Shown here: one piece after another, positions 1 to 10,388 of the stretch
How the letters are laid out: every line of letters begins with the position of its first letter
How positions within the stretch are numbered: the first letter of the stretch is position 1
Source of the DNA: Blastococcus sp. HT6-30
GTDB taxonomy: Bacteria > Actinomycetota > Actinomycetes > Mycobacteriales > Geodermatophilaceae
Direction: 5' to 3'
Length of the DNA stretch: 64,000 nt
Assembly: GCF_039729015.1 (NCBI RefSeq)
Contig: NZ_CP155792.1
Span: 2,256,001-2,320,000 of the forward strand
The notes under the pieces: generated by a model
What the model was told of the DNA's origin: nothing
The model's input: the letters and a program-made list of their open reading frames with translations, nothing else
Database searches by the model: none
Position numbers and translations under genes: made by a program

Positions 1-114
1 CCCGGGGTATGCCGCCCCCGCACTTCGGGTCAGCGCCATGTACGCCGTCCCCCCGTCCCCTCGTGCCGGCCGGCCGGCCGTACACCCGCTACCCGCTCGC
101 TCACGCCCACTCGT
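1..114. other. Edge region left of yvcK, no gene called
   Basis: In many Actinomycetota whiA follows yvcK on the same strand. The minus-strand reading here offers an ATG near position 39, but the peptide that follows does not resemble a WhiA N-terminus, so nothing is called. Confidence 0.4.
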
Positions 115-1083
115 TCACCGCATCCCGACCACGGAGGCCAGCGCCGCCGACAACCGCGCGGGATCGTGCCGCGGAGCGCCGTCCGGCTCGGCCACCGGCG
201 CCAGGAGGAGCTCGGCGCCGGTCCCGCGGACTGCGTCAAGCAGACCACGGCGGTCAACCACTGATTCCACGTCCGCGATCACCGTGTGCAACGCCACTCC
301 GCCCAGGTGCGCCCGCAGCACAGCCAGATGCTCCTCTGGGGAGAACCCGTCCGTCTCACCGGGCTGCGGCTCCAGGTTCAGCACCACCACCACCCGAGCC
401 CGCGCGGCGGCCAGGGCGGCGCGCAGCCGGGGCACGAGGAGGTGCGGCAGCACAGAGGTGTACCAGGAACCCGGGCCGAGCGAGACCACGTCGGCCGCCG
501 CGATCGCGTCCAGCACCGCTGGGTGCACCGCCGGATCGGCCGGCGCGAGGCGGATCTCCCGGACCCGTCCCGGCGTGGCGGCGATCGCCACCTGCCCCCG
601 GATGGTGCGCACCGGGGCGGGGTCGTCCCGGTCGGCGGTCTCCACGCGGGCGACGAGATCGAGCGGCTCGTCGGCCATGGGCAGCACCCGCCCGCACGCC
701 CCGATGAGCGCACCCAGCTCGTCGAGGGCCCGCACCGTGTCACCACCGTGCATCTCGGCCAGGCCGGTGAGCAGCAGGTTGCCCACCGGGTGCCCGGCCA
801 GGACGCCGCTGCCGCCGAAGCGGTGCTGGAACAGCGACGCCAGCGTCCGCTCGCGCTCGGTGTCACCGGCGAGCGCGGCGAGGGCCATCCGGAGGTCTCC
901 GGGGGGCAGGACCGGCATCTCCCGGCGGATCCGGCCCGACGAGCCGCCGTCGTCGGCGACGGTGACCACGGCGGTCAGCTCCGGGGTGATGCGGCGCCAG
1001 GCGGCCAGCGCCGCGGCCAGGCCGTGGCCGCCACCGAAGGCGACGACCCGGGGCGGCCGCCCCGAGGACGTGGTGCCGCCCAC
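115..1083 (-). CDS. yvcK: YvcK/GlmR-type gluconeogenesis factor (CofD-like fold)
   Basis: A 322-residue protein of the YvcK/GlmR (UPF0052) family, which in Bacillus and mycobacteria binds UDP-GlcNAc and tunes carbon flow into peptidoglycan precursors. Family motifs are visible: FGGGHGL at residues 16-22, VADDGGSSGR at 42-51 and PPGDLR at 60-65. The GTG start shares one base with the rapZ TAG stop, so the two are translationally coupled. The order uvrC-rapZ-yvcK is the standard actinobacterial operon. The ATP-synthase-independent regulatory role is family knowledge; enzymatic activity is not established for the family. Length is normal. Confidence 0.93.
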   Translation of the reverse strand: MGGTTSSGRPPRVVAFGGGHGLAAALAAWRRITPELTAVVTVADDGGSSGRIRREMPVLPPGDLRMALAALAGDTERERTLASLFQHRFGGSGVLAGHPVGNLLLTGLAEMHGGDTVRALDELGALIGACGRVLPMADEPLDLVARVETADRDDPAPVRTIRGQVAIAATPGRVREIRLAPADPAVHPAVLDAIAAADVVSLGPGSWYTSVLPHLLVPRLRAALAAARARVVVVLNLEPQPGETDGFSPEEHLAVLRAHLGGVALHTVIADVESVVDRRGLLDAVRGTGAELLLAPVAEPDGAPRHDPARLSAALASVVGMR

Positions 1084-2096
1084 TACTCGCGGCCCAGGTC
1101 ACGGTGCCGGGCGACGGCGGCGATGCCCTCGGCGCCGAGCCGCCGGGCGAACTCCTCGGCGATCGCGACGCTGCGGTGCTTGCCCCCGGTGCAGCCGACC
1201 GCGAGCGTCAGGTAGCGCTTGCCCTCGCGCCGGTAACCGGGCAGGAGGAGCCGGAGCACCTCGGTGTACCGGTCGAGGAAGTCGGCGGCGTCGTCCTGCC
1301 CGAGCACGTAGTCGCGGACGTCGGCGTCCCGGCCGGTGTGCGACCGCAGCTCCGGGACCCAGTGCGGGTTCGGCAGGAACCGGGCGTCGACGACCAGGTC
1401 GGCGTCCAGCGGCAGGCCGTACTTGAAGCCGAAGCTCATCACCGTCGCGGTGAGCGGCGGCGTGCCGCCGTCGCGGGCGAAGGCGTTCTCCAGCGTGGCC
1501 CGCAGCTGGTGGACGTTGAGGTCGCTGGTGTCGACCCACAGATCGGCCTCGCCGGCGATGCCGGTGAGCAGGGCGCGCTCCTCGGTGATCCCGTCGGTGA
1601 GCGTGCCGCTGCCCTGCAGGGGGTGTTCCCGCCGGTTGGACTCGTACCGCCGGACGAGCACCTCGTCGCGGGCGTGCACGTACAGCACCCGGGGCCGGTG
1701 CCCGGCGTCGGACAGGACGCGGATGGCCTCCTGGAGGTCGCTGGAGAAGGCCCGGCTGCGGACGTCGACGACGGCGGCGAACCGGCGGAGGTCGCCGCGG
1801 GCGCCCAGCTCCACCATCGGCAGCAGCAGGGCCGGGGGCAGGTTGTCGACGACGAACCAGCCGAGGTCTTCGAGCACCCGGCCGGCGCTGTTCTTGCCGG
1901 CCCCGGAGAGACCTGTGACGACGACGACCTCGAGCGGCGCCGTCTCGGTGCTCGCCGGGTCGAGCGCCGGTGAGACGCCGTTCTGCGGCCCGGCCGCGGC
2001 GGCCGGTTCCGCCCCCGGGGGAGCGCCGGCGCCCGTCGTCTTGCCGGCGTCCCCGCGGGCGTCGGCCGCCGCCCCCAGCTCGGTGCCGACGGTCAC
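1083..2096 (-). CDS. rapZ: RapZ/YvcJ family nucleotide-binding protein
   Basis: A 337-residue RapZ-family P-loop protein. In E. coli RapZ binds the small RNAs GlmY/GlmZ; the actinobacterial role is less clear. The GTG start at 2096 overlaps the uvrC stop as GTGA, and the frame stays open far upstream only as a shadow of uvrC. About 55 low-complexity residues precede the conserved domain. The P-loop at 62-72 reads [11 protein letters not shown], with Asn where the canonical GK[ST] has Ser/Thr and Ser one place later; mycobacterial homologues (from memory GAGRGTA) show a similar shift. The conserved GCTGGKHRS motif is at 301-309. Confidence 0.92.
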   Translation of the reverse strand: MTVGTELGAAADARGDAGKTTGAGAPPGAEPAAAAGPQNGVSPALDPASTETAPLEVVVVTGLSGAGKNSAGRVLEDLGWFVVDNLPPALLLPMVELGARGDLRRFAAVVDVRSRAFSSDLQEAIRVLSDAGHRPRVLYVHARDEVLVRRYESNRREHPLQGSGTLTDGITEERALLTGIAGEADLWVDTSDLNVHQLRATLENAFARDGGTPPLTATVMSFGFKYGLPLDADLVVDARFLPNPHWVPELRSHTGRDADVRDYVLGQDDAADFLDRYTEVLRLLLPGYRREGKRYLTLAVGCTGGKHRSVAIAEEFARRLGAEGIAAVARHRDLGRE

Positions 2097-4123
2097 GAGG
2101 CCACCCGGCCCACCTCGGCGGTGTCCCCGGATCCCGCACGCGCGGTGCCCTGGTCGGCGGGGCCCTGCGGCGCCAGCGAGGTCTCCGTCGCCTCCGGCTC
2201 CTGCGGTGCCCGCGCCGGCTCGGCGACCGCCATCTGCACCGCCTCCGCCGTCCGCCGTCCGATGCCCGGCACCGCCATCAGCTCCTCCACTGTCGCCGCG
2301 CGAAGCCGCTTGAGCGACCCGAACTCCTTCATCAGCGCCTTCCGTCGTGCCTCCCCGAGCCCGGGGACGTCGTCCAGGAGAGACACCAGCATGCCGGTGG
2401 ACCGCTTCTGCCGGTGGTAGGTGATGGCGAAGCGGTGCGCCTCGTCGCGCACCCGCTGCAGCAGGTACAGCGCCTCCGAGGTGCGCGGCAGGATCACCGG
2501 ATCGCTCTCCCCCGGCAGCCACACCTCTTCCATGCGCTTGGCCAGCCCGCACACGGCGACGTCGACGATGCCGAGCTCGTCGAGCGACCGGGCGGCCGCG
2601 GCCACCTGCGGGGCGCCGCCGTCGACGACCAGCAGGTTCGGCGGGTAGGCGAACCTGCGCGGCCGCCCCTCCTCCGCGGCGATGCCCTGCTCGTCCTTGC
2701 GGTCGGCCTCGTCCTTGAGATGACGGGCGAACCGCCGGCGGACCACCTCGGCCATCGCGGCGGTGTCGTCGGTTCCCTCCGTGACGGAGAACCGGCGATA
2801 GTCGGACTTCTTCGCCAGACCGTCCTCGAAGACCACCATGGACGCCACCACGTTGGTGCCCTGCACGTGGCTGATGTCCATGCACTCGATCCGCAGCGGC
2901 GCGTCGGGCAGCTCCAGCGCCTCCTGGAGCTCTGCGAGCGCCAGCGAGCGGGCGGTGAGGTCGCTGGACCGCTTCACCCGGTGCCGGGCGAACGCCTCCT
3001 TGGCGTTCCGCTCGACGGTCTCCATGAGGCTGCGCTTGTCGCCGCGCTGCGGCACCCGCAGCGACACCCGGCCGCCGCGCAGCTCCTCCAGCAGCTCGAC
3101 GTACACGTCGGCGTCGTCGGGGAGCTCGGGGACGAGCACCTCGCGGGGAACGGCCTCGCCGGCCTCTCCCACCCCGGTCTGCTCGTCGACGCCGCCGTAG
3201 ACCTGCAGGAGGAACTGCTCCACCAGCTCGCCGGTGGTGACCTCCTCGACCTTGTCGATGATCCAGCCGCGCTGGCCGCGCACCCGCCCGCCACGGACGT
3301 GGAAGACCTGGACGGCGGCCTCCAGGTCGTCCTGGGCAAAGGCGACGACGTCGGCGTCGGTGCCGTCACCGAGGACGACGGCCTGCTTCTCCATCGCCCG
3401 CTTGAGCGCCCCGATGTCGTCGCGGAGCCGGGCCGCCTTCTCGTACTCCATCGCCTCGGCGGCCTCGGCCATCTCCCGCTCGAGGCGCCTGATCATCGAG
3501 TCGGTGCGGCCGGCCATGAAGTCGCAGAAGTCGTCGACGATCCCCCGGTGCTCCTCGGCGCTGACCCGGCCGACGCACGGGGCGGCGCACTTGCCGATGT
3601 AGCCGAGCAGGCAGGGGCGGCCGATCTGCCCGGCGCGCTTGAAGACGCCGTTCGAGCAGGTGCGCGCCGGGAAGACGCGGGTGAGCGTGTCGAGGGTCTC
3701 CCGGATCGCCCAGGCGTGGGCGTAGGGGCCGAAGTAGCGCACGCCCTTCTTCTTGGGCCCGCGCATGACCTGCAGCCGGGGGAACTCCTCGTTCAGCGTC
3801 ACGGCCAGCGACGGGTAGCTCTTGTCGTCGCGGTACCGGACGTTGAAGCGCGGGTCGAACTCCTTGATCCAGTTGTACTCGAGCTGGAGGGCCTCGACCT
3901 CGGTGCCCACGACGGTCCACTCGACGCTCGACGCCGTCGTCACCATCTGGCGGGTACGGGGGTGCAGTCCGGCCACGTCGGCGAAATAGCTGTTCAGGCG
4001 CTGGCGGAGGCTCTTGGCCTTGCCGACGTAGATGACCCGACCGTTCGGGTCACGGAACTTGTAGACGCCGGGGCTCTCGGGGATGGAGCCGACCGCCGGG
4101 CGGTACGTGGACGGATCGGCCAT
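2093..4123 (-). CDS. uvrC: Excinuclease ABC subunit C
   Basis: A 676-residue UvrC, the dual-incision nuclease of nucleotide excision repair. The GIY-YIG domain is at the N-terminus (GVY at 19-21, [12 protein letters not shown] at 31-42). A Cys-bearing segment, a UVR motif ([12 protein letters not shown], about residue 220), the RNase H-like 5'-incision domain ([12 protein letters not shown]) and a C-terminal helix-hairpin-helix pair (PGLGEARR and PGIGRRTAE) follow in the usual order. A -10-like TAATGT lies exactly 6 nt before the ATG, so the mRNA is probably leaderless. The last ~40 residues are a Pro/Ala/Glu-rich tail. It heads the uvrC-rapZ-yvcK operon. No SOS box is seen upstream. Confidence 0.98.
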   Translation of the reverse strand: MADPSTYRPAVGSIPESPGVYKFRDPNGRVIYVGKAKSLRQRLNSYFADVAGLHPRTRQMVTTASSVEWTVVGTEVEALQLEYNWIKEFDPRFNVRYRDDKSYPSLAVTLNEEFPRLQVMRGPKKKGVRYFGPYAHAWAIRETLDTLTRVFPARTCSNGVFKRAGQIGRPCLLGYIGKCAAPCVGRVSAEEHRGIVDDFCDFMAGRTDSMIRRLEREMAEAAEAMEYEKAARLRDDIGALKRAMEKQAVVLGDGTDADVVAFAQDDLEAAVQVFHVRGGRVRGQRGWIIDKVEEVTTGELVEQFLLQVYGGVDEQTGVGEAGEAVPREVLVPELPDDADVYVELLEELRGGRVSLRVPQRGDKRSLMETVERNAKEAFARHRVKRSSDLTARSLALAELQEALELPDAPLRIECMDISHVQGTNVVASMVVFEDGLAKKSDYRRFSVTEGTDDTAAMAEVVRRRFARHLKDEADRKDEQGIAAEEGRPRRFAYPPNLLVVDGGAPQVAAAARSLDELGIVDVAVCGLAKRMEEVWLPGESDPVILPRTSEALYLLQRVRDEAHRFAITYHRQKRSTGMLVSLLDDVPGLGEARRKALMKEFGSLKRLRAATVEELMAVPGIGRRTAEAVQMAVAEPARAPQEPEATETSLAPQGPADQGTARAGSGDTAEVGRVAS

Positions 4124-4129
4124 GTCCCC

Positions 4130-4135
4130 ACATTA
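4130..4135 (-). promoter_or_regulatory. Predicted -10 box of leaderless uvrC promoter
   Basis: Minus-strand TAATGT followed by 6 nt and the uvrC ATG. No convincing -35 was found. Confidence 0.6.
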
Positions 4136-4218
4136 GGTCGGAGGACCGACACGCCGCGGGAAACCGGACCCGTCCGTCCCACGCGTCCCGTCCCGCACCT
4201 CGCCCCGGGCGCATGCCG

Positions 4219-4248
4219 CCGGAGCGGCGCCGCAGGGCGCCGCTCCGG
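4219..4248 (-). terminator. Hairpin after the small membrane gene
   Basis: Perfect 13-bp stem (4219-4231 with 4236-4248) and a 4-nt loop, just past the stop at 4267 of the upstream minus-strand gene and before uvrC. There is no U-tract, as is usual for high-GC actinobacterial terminators. Confidence 0.7.
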
Positions 4249-4266
4249 GAACTGCTGGCGACGCGG

Positions 4267-4572
4267 TCAGGCCGCGGGCTGCGACCGCCGCACCGTGACG
4301 GCCGGCATGCGCGCCGCGACGGCAGAGGCGCCCCGGGCGGCCAGTCGGACGCCCCGGCGGGTGAGTGCGACGGCCGCCAGCACGCCGACCGGGACCGCGA
4401 CGAAGTCGAACGCGTCGGACACGAGGTCCTTGGTCACGACGAGCAGCGAGACCCCGAGCAACAAGACCAGCACGGTGGCCGAGAGGACGCCCGAACCCGG
4501 CCTGCCTTTCCCCTGCCACGGTTGGCCGCAGTGGGCCATGTCCGGGTCGCAGTCAGGTGTGAGTGCACTCAT
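4267..4572 (-). CDS. Small two-helix membrane protein, unknown function
   Basis: A 101-residue protein preceded by an excellent Shine-Dalgarno (AAGGAGGT, 4 nt before ATG). Two hydrophobic segments, about residues 28-46 and 55-71, predict two membrane spans. The N-terminus carries a short hydrophilic stretch with Cys8, His14 and Cys15, and the C-terminus is Arg/Ala-rich. It may correspond to the small membrane proteins often seen beside uvrA/uvrC in actinomycetes, but I do not recognise the family and assign no function. It is transcribed alone, with a strong hairpin after it. Confidence 0.75.
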   Translation of the reverse strand: MSALTPDCDPDMAHCGQPWQGKGRPGSGVLSATVLVLLLGVSLLVVTKDLVSDAFDFVAVPVGVLAAVALTRRGVRLAARGASAVAARMPAVTVRRSQPAA

Positions 4573-4725
4573 CGTGACCTCCTTGCAGCAACACAGGGGG
4601 AATCCCGGTGATGTCGGTCACACGGACTGTACGCCGGATGCGACTTATCTCACAAGACGACGGGCGTGATCGCCCCGTGTCCTCCCCGGGGCTGGGCCGG
4701 TGCCTGTGCCGGTCACCTCATGTCG

Positions 4726-4761
4726 ACGGCCCGCGCTCCCCGGAGGGGGCGCGGGCCGTCG
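4726..4761 (-). terminator. uvrA terminator hairpin
   Basis: A 16-bp GC stem (one G-T pair) with loop CGGA, 15 nt past the uvrA stop codon. Confidence 0.75.
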
Positions 4762-4776
4762 TCCGACGCCGGTCGG

Positions 4777-7674
<2,898 letters not shown>

Positions 7675-7846
7675 GTGATCCCTGTCGGTCGCTGGTGGAT
7701 GCCACCTGGTGGATGGGGCGGTGGAGCGTGCGCGGCGGCCGTCGGTCCCGGCCCCGGTTCACCCGGTGCAACACCGGCGCTACTCGCGGTCGTCCACCAG
7801 GCGGTGTGACCTGCGCCTGGTCTCCGGGACCGGCATGCCGGGGCGC

Positions 7847-9295
7847 TCAGCCGGGCGGGGCGGCGGCTGCCGTCGTGGGGTCGAAGACCGGCGCGTACCG
7901 GCGCCAGGGCTGCCGGACCTCCATCTCTCCGGCGACCCAGAGTAGACGCTCCTCGGCACCGGGCGGGCCGACGAACTGGACGGGGACCGGGGGCCCGCCC
8001 GGCCGCGCGGCGGCCGGGAGGACCGCGGCGGGGATGCCGGCCAGGTTCCAGGCCGCCGTCCACGGCGCCCACCGGGCGTTGGCCGTGATGTTGGCCAGGA
8101 ACGACCGCTCGTGCCAGGGCCGCGCCGCCAGCGGCGGGCCGGTGGTGACCGGCGTCAGCAGCAGGTCGACGTCGTCGAACCACCGGATCATGCGCTCGCG
8201 GAACCGCTCCTGGGTGCGCGGCCGCACGAGCCCCAGCCGCCGGACCAGCCGGCCCAGCCGCGCATGGGTGCGGCTGCGGGGCTGCAGGTCGGCGCGGCCG
8301 ATCCCGAGGAACTCTGCGTCGTCCTCGGCCCCGGCCATCCAGCGGACGAGCGCGCCGGCCGCCGCGGCGGGCGTGATCGGCGGGTTGCGGGGGACGACGG
8401 TGTGCCCCGCCTCGCGCAGCCGGGCGACGACCGCGTCGACCGCGGCCCGTGTGGCGGCGTCGGCCCCGAGGCCCGGTAGGGGCGACCGGGTGCTGACCGC
8501 GATGCGCAGCGGCCGGCCCGGGGCGGGCGGCGCCGCGGGCTGCTGCCCGGCCAGGACGGCGTGCACGACCGCGAGGTCGGCCACGGTCGTGGCCAGGGCC
8601 CCGTTCACGGCCATGCCCGACCAGTCGTCGGCACCGATCCCCCCGGGGACGACGCCGATCCCGGGCTTGAGCGCCACGAGGCCACAAGCGGCGGCGGGCA
8701 GCCGGAGCGAGCCCATGCCGTCGTTGCCGTGCGCCACCGGCACCGACCCGGACGCCACCGCTGCCGCACTCCCACCGGAGCTGCCGGCGGGTGAGAGCGC
8801 GGTGTCCCAGGGGTTGCGGGTGACGGTGCCGGGCCCGTCGGTGGCGGCGTACAGGCAGAGCTCGGGAGCGCGGGTGATCCCGACGACGACCGCCCCCGCC
8901 TTGCGCAGCCGGGTGACCACCTCGTGGTCCTTCCGTTCGGGCCCGGACCGGCGGGCCGGCGAGCCGTCCGTGCACGTCTCCCCCGCCACGGGGACGTTGT
9001 CCTTGATCGCCACGGGGACCCCGGCCAGCGGCAGCGCGAAGCGGGTCAGGCTGGCGTCGACCGCCGCGGCCTCGGCGAGCGCGGCCTCGCGGCGGACCAC
9101 GCGGAAGGCTCCGACGCGCGCGTCGACCGCCTCGATGTGGTCGAGGTGGGCGCGCACCACCTCGACCGCCGTCAGCTCCCCCGCCCGGACCCGGGTGGCG
9201 ATCTCCGTGGCCGTCAGGCCGACGACCGGCGCCCCGGCCCGCCCCCCGTCCCCGGCGCCGCCCTGAGCGGTGCCGACACCTCCGCTAGCGTCCAT
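7847..9295 (-). CDS. Amidase signature (AS) family hydrolase
   Basis: A 482-residue amidase-signature enzyme that hydrolyses carboxamide bonds; the substrate cannot be told. The Lys-Ser-Ser triad is recognisable: Lys98 in AIKDN, the cis-Ser in GSSGG (171-175) and the nucleophile Ser196 in GMGSLRLPA. GatA is the best known relative, but no gatB/gatC neighbours are present, so a stand-alone amidase is more likely. The first ~25 residues are Gly/Ala-rich. A TACGGT box 6 nt before the ATG predicts a leaderless transcript. It is divergent from the MBL-fold gene. Confidence 0.9.
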   Translation of the reverse strand: MDASGGVGTAQGGAGDGGRAGAPVVGLTATEIATRVRAGELTAVEVVRAHLDHIEAVDARVGAFRVVRREAALAEAAAVDASLTRFALPLAGVPVAIKDNVPVAGETCTDGSPARRSGPERKDHEVVTRLRKAGAVVVGITRAPELCLYAATDGPGTVTRNPWDTALSPAGSSGGSAAAVASGSVPVAHGNDGMGSLRLPAAACGLVALKPGIGVVPGGIGADDWSGMAVNGALATTVADLAVVHAVLAGQQPAAPPAPGRPLRIAVSTRSPLPGLGADAATRAAVDAVVARLREAGHTVVPRNPPITPAAAAGALVRWMAGAEDDAEFLGIGRADLQPRSRTHARLGRLVRRLGLVRPRTQERFRERMIRWFDDVDLLLTPVTTGPPLAARPWHERSFLANITANARWAPWTAAWNLAGIPAAVLPAAARPGGPPVPVQFVGPPGAEERLLWVAGEMEVRQPWRRYAPVFDPTTAAAAPPG

Positions 9296-9301
9296 AGCTG
9301 G

Positions 9302-9307
9302 ACCGTA
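9302..9307 (-). promoter_or_regulatory. Predicted -10 box of leaderless amidase promoter
   Basis: Minus-strand TACGGT followed by 6 nt and the amidase ATG. Confidence 0.55.
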
Positions 9308-9342
9308 ACGGCGGTCACCGACACTTTCCGAACGGAGTCCCG

Positions 9343-10011
9343 ATGAGCACCCCGACCTACACCGGGAACGTCACGGTGGGGGGCCCCGCCGACGTGCGCG
9401 AGCTGCCCGGGCTGACGATCAGCAAGGTGGCGGTGAGCGAGATGGCGAACAACGCCTACCTGCTCCGCGCCACGGACACCGGCGAGGCGCTGCTGGTCGA
9501 CGCCGCGGCGGAGCCGGAGACGCTGCGGGCGCTGATCGGGGACGCGAACCTGCGCACCGTCGTCACGACCCACGGCCACTGGGATCACCACCGGGCCCTG
9601 CCCGACGTCGTCCGGGAGAGCGGCGCGGTGACCGTCGCCCACCCGGCCGACGCCGCGGACCTGCCGGTCCCCGTGCAGCGTCCCGTGGAGCACGGCGACA
9701 CCGTGACGGTCGGTGACCAGGTGCTGGAGGTCGTGCACCTGCGCGGGCACACGCCCGGGAGCATCGCGCTGGTGTGGCACGGCCCCGGCGACGCGGGCGT
9801 CCACGTGTTCACCGGCGACAGCCTCTTCCCCGGGGGTGTGGGGAACACCCAGAAGGACCCGGGCCGCTTCACGAGCCTGATCGACGACGTCGAGGAGCGG
9901 CTGTTCGCCGTCCTGCCCGACGACGCGTGGGTCTACCCCGGCCACGGGAGCGACACGACGATCGGCGCCGAGCGCCCGCATCTCGCGGAGTGGCGCGAGC
10001 GCGGCTGGTGA
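9343..10011 (+). CDS. MBL-fold metallo-hydrolase
   Basis: A 222-residue metallo-beta-lactamase-fold protein of the glyoxalase II-like type. The metal-binding motif THGHWDH is at 76-82; further ligands are likely His in LRGHTPGS, Asp in FTGDSLF and His in YPGHG. An SD-like GGAG lies 5-6 nt before the ATG. Members act on thioesters or other esters; the substrate is not predictable here. MBL genes next to uvrA are common in actinomycetes (from memory). It ends 9 bp from a convergent gene. Confidence 0.9.
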   Translation: MSTPTYTGNVTVGGPADVRELPGLTISKVAVSEMANNAYLLRATDTGEALLVDAAAEPETLRALIGDANLRTVVTTHGHWDHHRALPDVVRESGAVTVAHPADAADLPVPVQRPVEHGDTVTVGDQVLEVVHLRGHTPGSIALVWHGPGDAGVHVFTGDSLFPGGVGNTQKDPGRFTSLIDDVEERLFAVLPDDAWVYPGHGSDTTIGAERPHLAEWRERGW

Positions 10012-10020
10012 CCTCCGGGG

Positions 10021-10302
10021 TCAGTCCTCGGTGAAGAGCCCGACCAACTCGTCCGCGGTGCCGGGGACGTGCAGGGGCAGCACCGAGATGGTCCAGTCCG
10101 GCTGCCGTTCGTCGACGCCGAGCGCCAGGTCCCAGGCCGCCCGGGGCGTCAGCGGGCCGAAGCACGCGTCGTCGCCGTCCTCGCCGAGGTCCACCTCGAC
10201 GAGCCACTGGTCCGAGAGGTCCGCGGCGAGCTCGGCGAAGTCCGGAGCCGCGTCGTCGTCGGGCTCCGGGCTGTCGATCCGTACCGGGTAGATGAGCGCC
10301 AT
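10021..10302 (-). CDS. Conserved-looking hypothetical protein, acidic
   Basis: A 93-residue acidic protein without recognised domains (start MALIYPVRID, end LVGLFTED). An upstream GTG at 10311 is also in frame, but TAGCGT with exactly 7 nt to the ATG at 10302 fits the leaderless pattern seen elsewhere in this window, so 10302 is preferred. It is convergent with the MBL-fold gene. Function unknown. Confidence 0.7.
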   Translation of the reverse strand: MALIYPVRIDSPEPDDDAAPDFAELAADLSDQWLVEVDLGEDGDDACFGPLTPRAAWDLALGVDERQPDWTISVLPLHVPGTADELVGLFTED

Positions 10303-10309
10303 CCTGCGC

Positions 10310-10315
10310 ACGCTA
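10310..10315 (-). promoter_or_regulatory. Predicted -10 box, leaderless, 93-aa gene
   Basis: Minus-strand TAGCGT, 7 nt, then ATG at 10302. The same hexamer and spacing occur before the S9-family gene. Confidence 0.55.
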
Positions 10316-10388
10316 GGCGCTTCCGGTCACCGGGACACCTCCTGCGTCCCACCGGCCGGCTGTCGTGGTGCCGCGCCACCGTCAGCGG

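Noticed and set aside
38-1426. Long plus-strand frames opposite yvcK and rapZ
   Set aside because: Low-complexity Arg/Ala/Pro-rich translations that mirror real minus-strand genes; typical antisense shadows in very GC-rich DNA.
2097-2885. Extended 600-codon version of RapZ
   Set aside because: The N-terminal 263 codons are an off-frame reading of uvrC; the GTGA overlap with the uvrC stop gives the real start.
7675-7846. SOS box expected upstream of uvrA
   Set aside because: No TCGAAC-N4-GTTCGA-like palindrome found on either strand.
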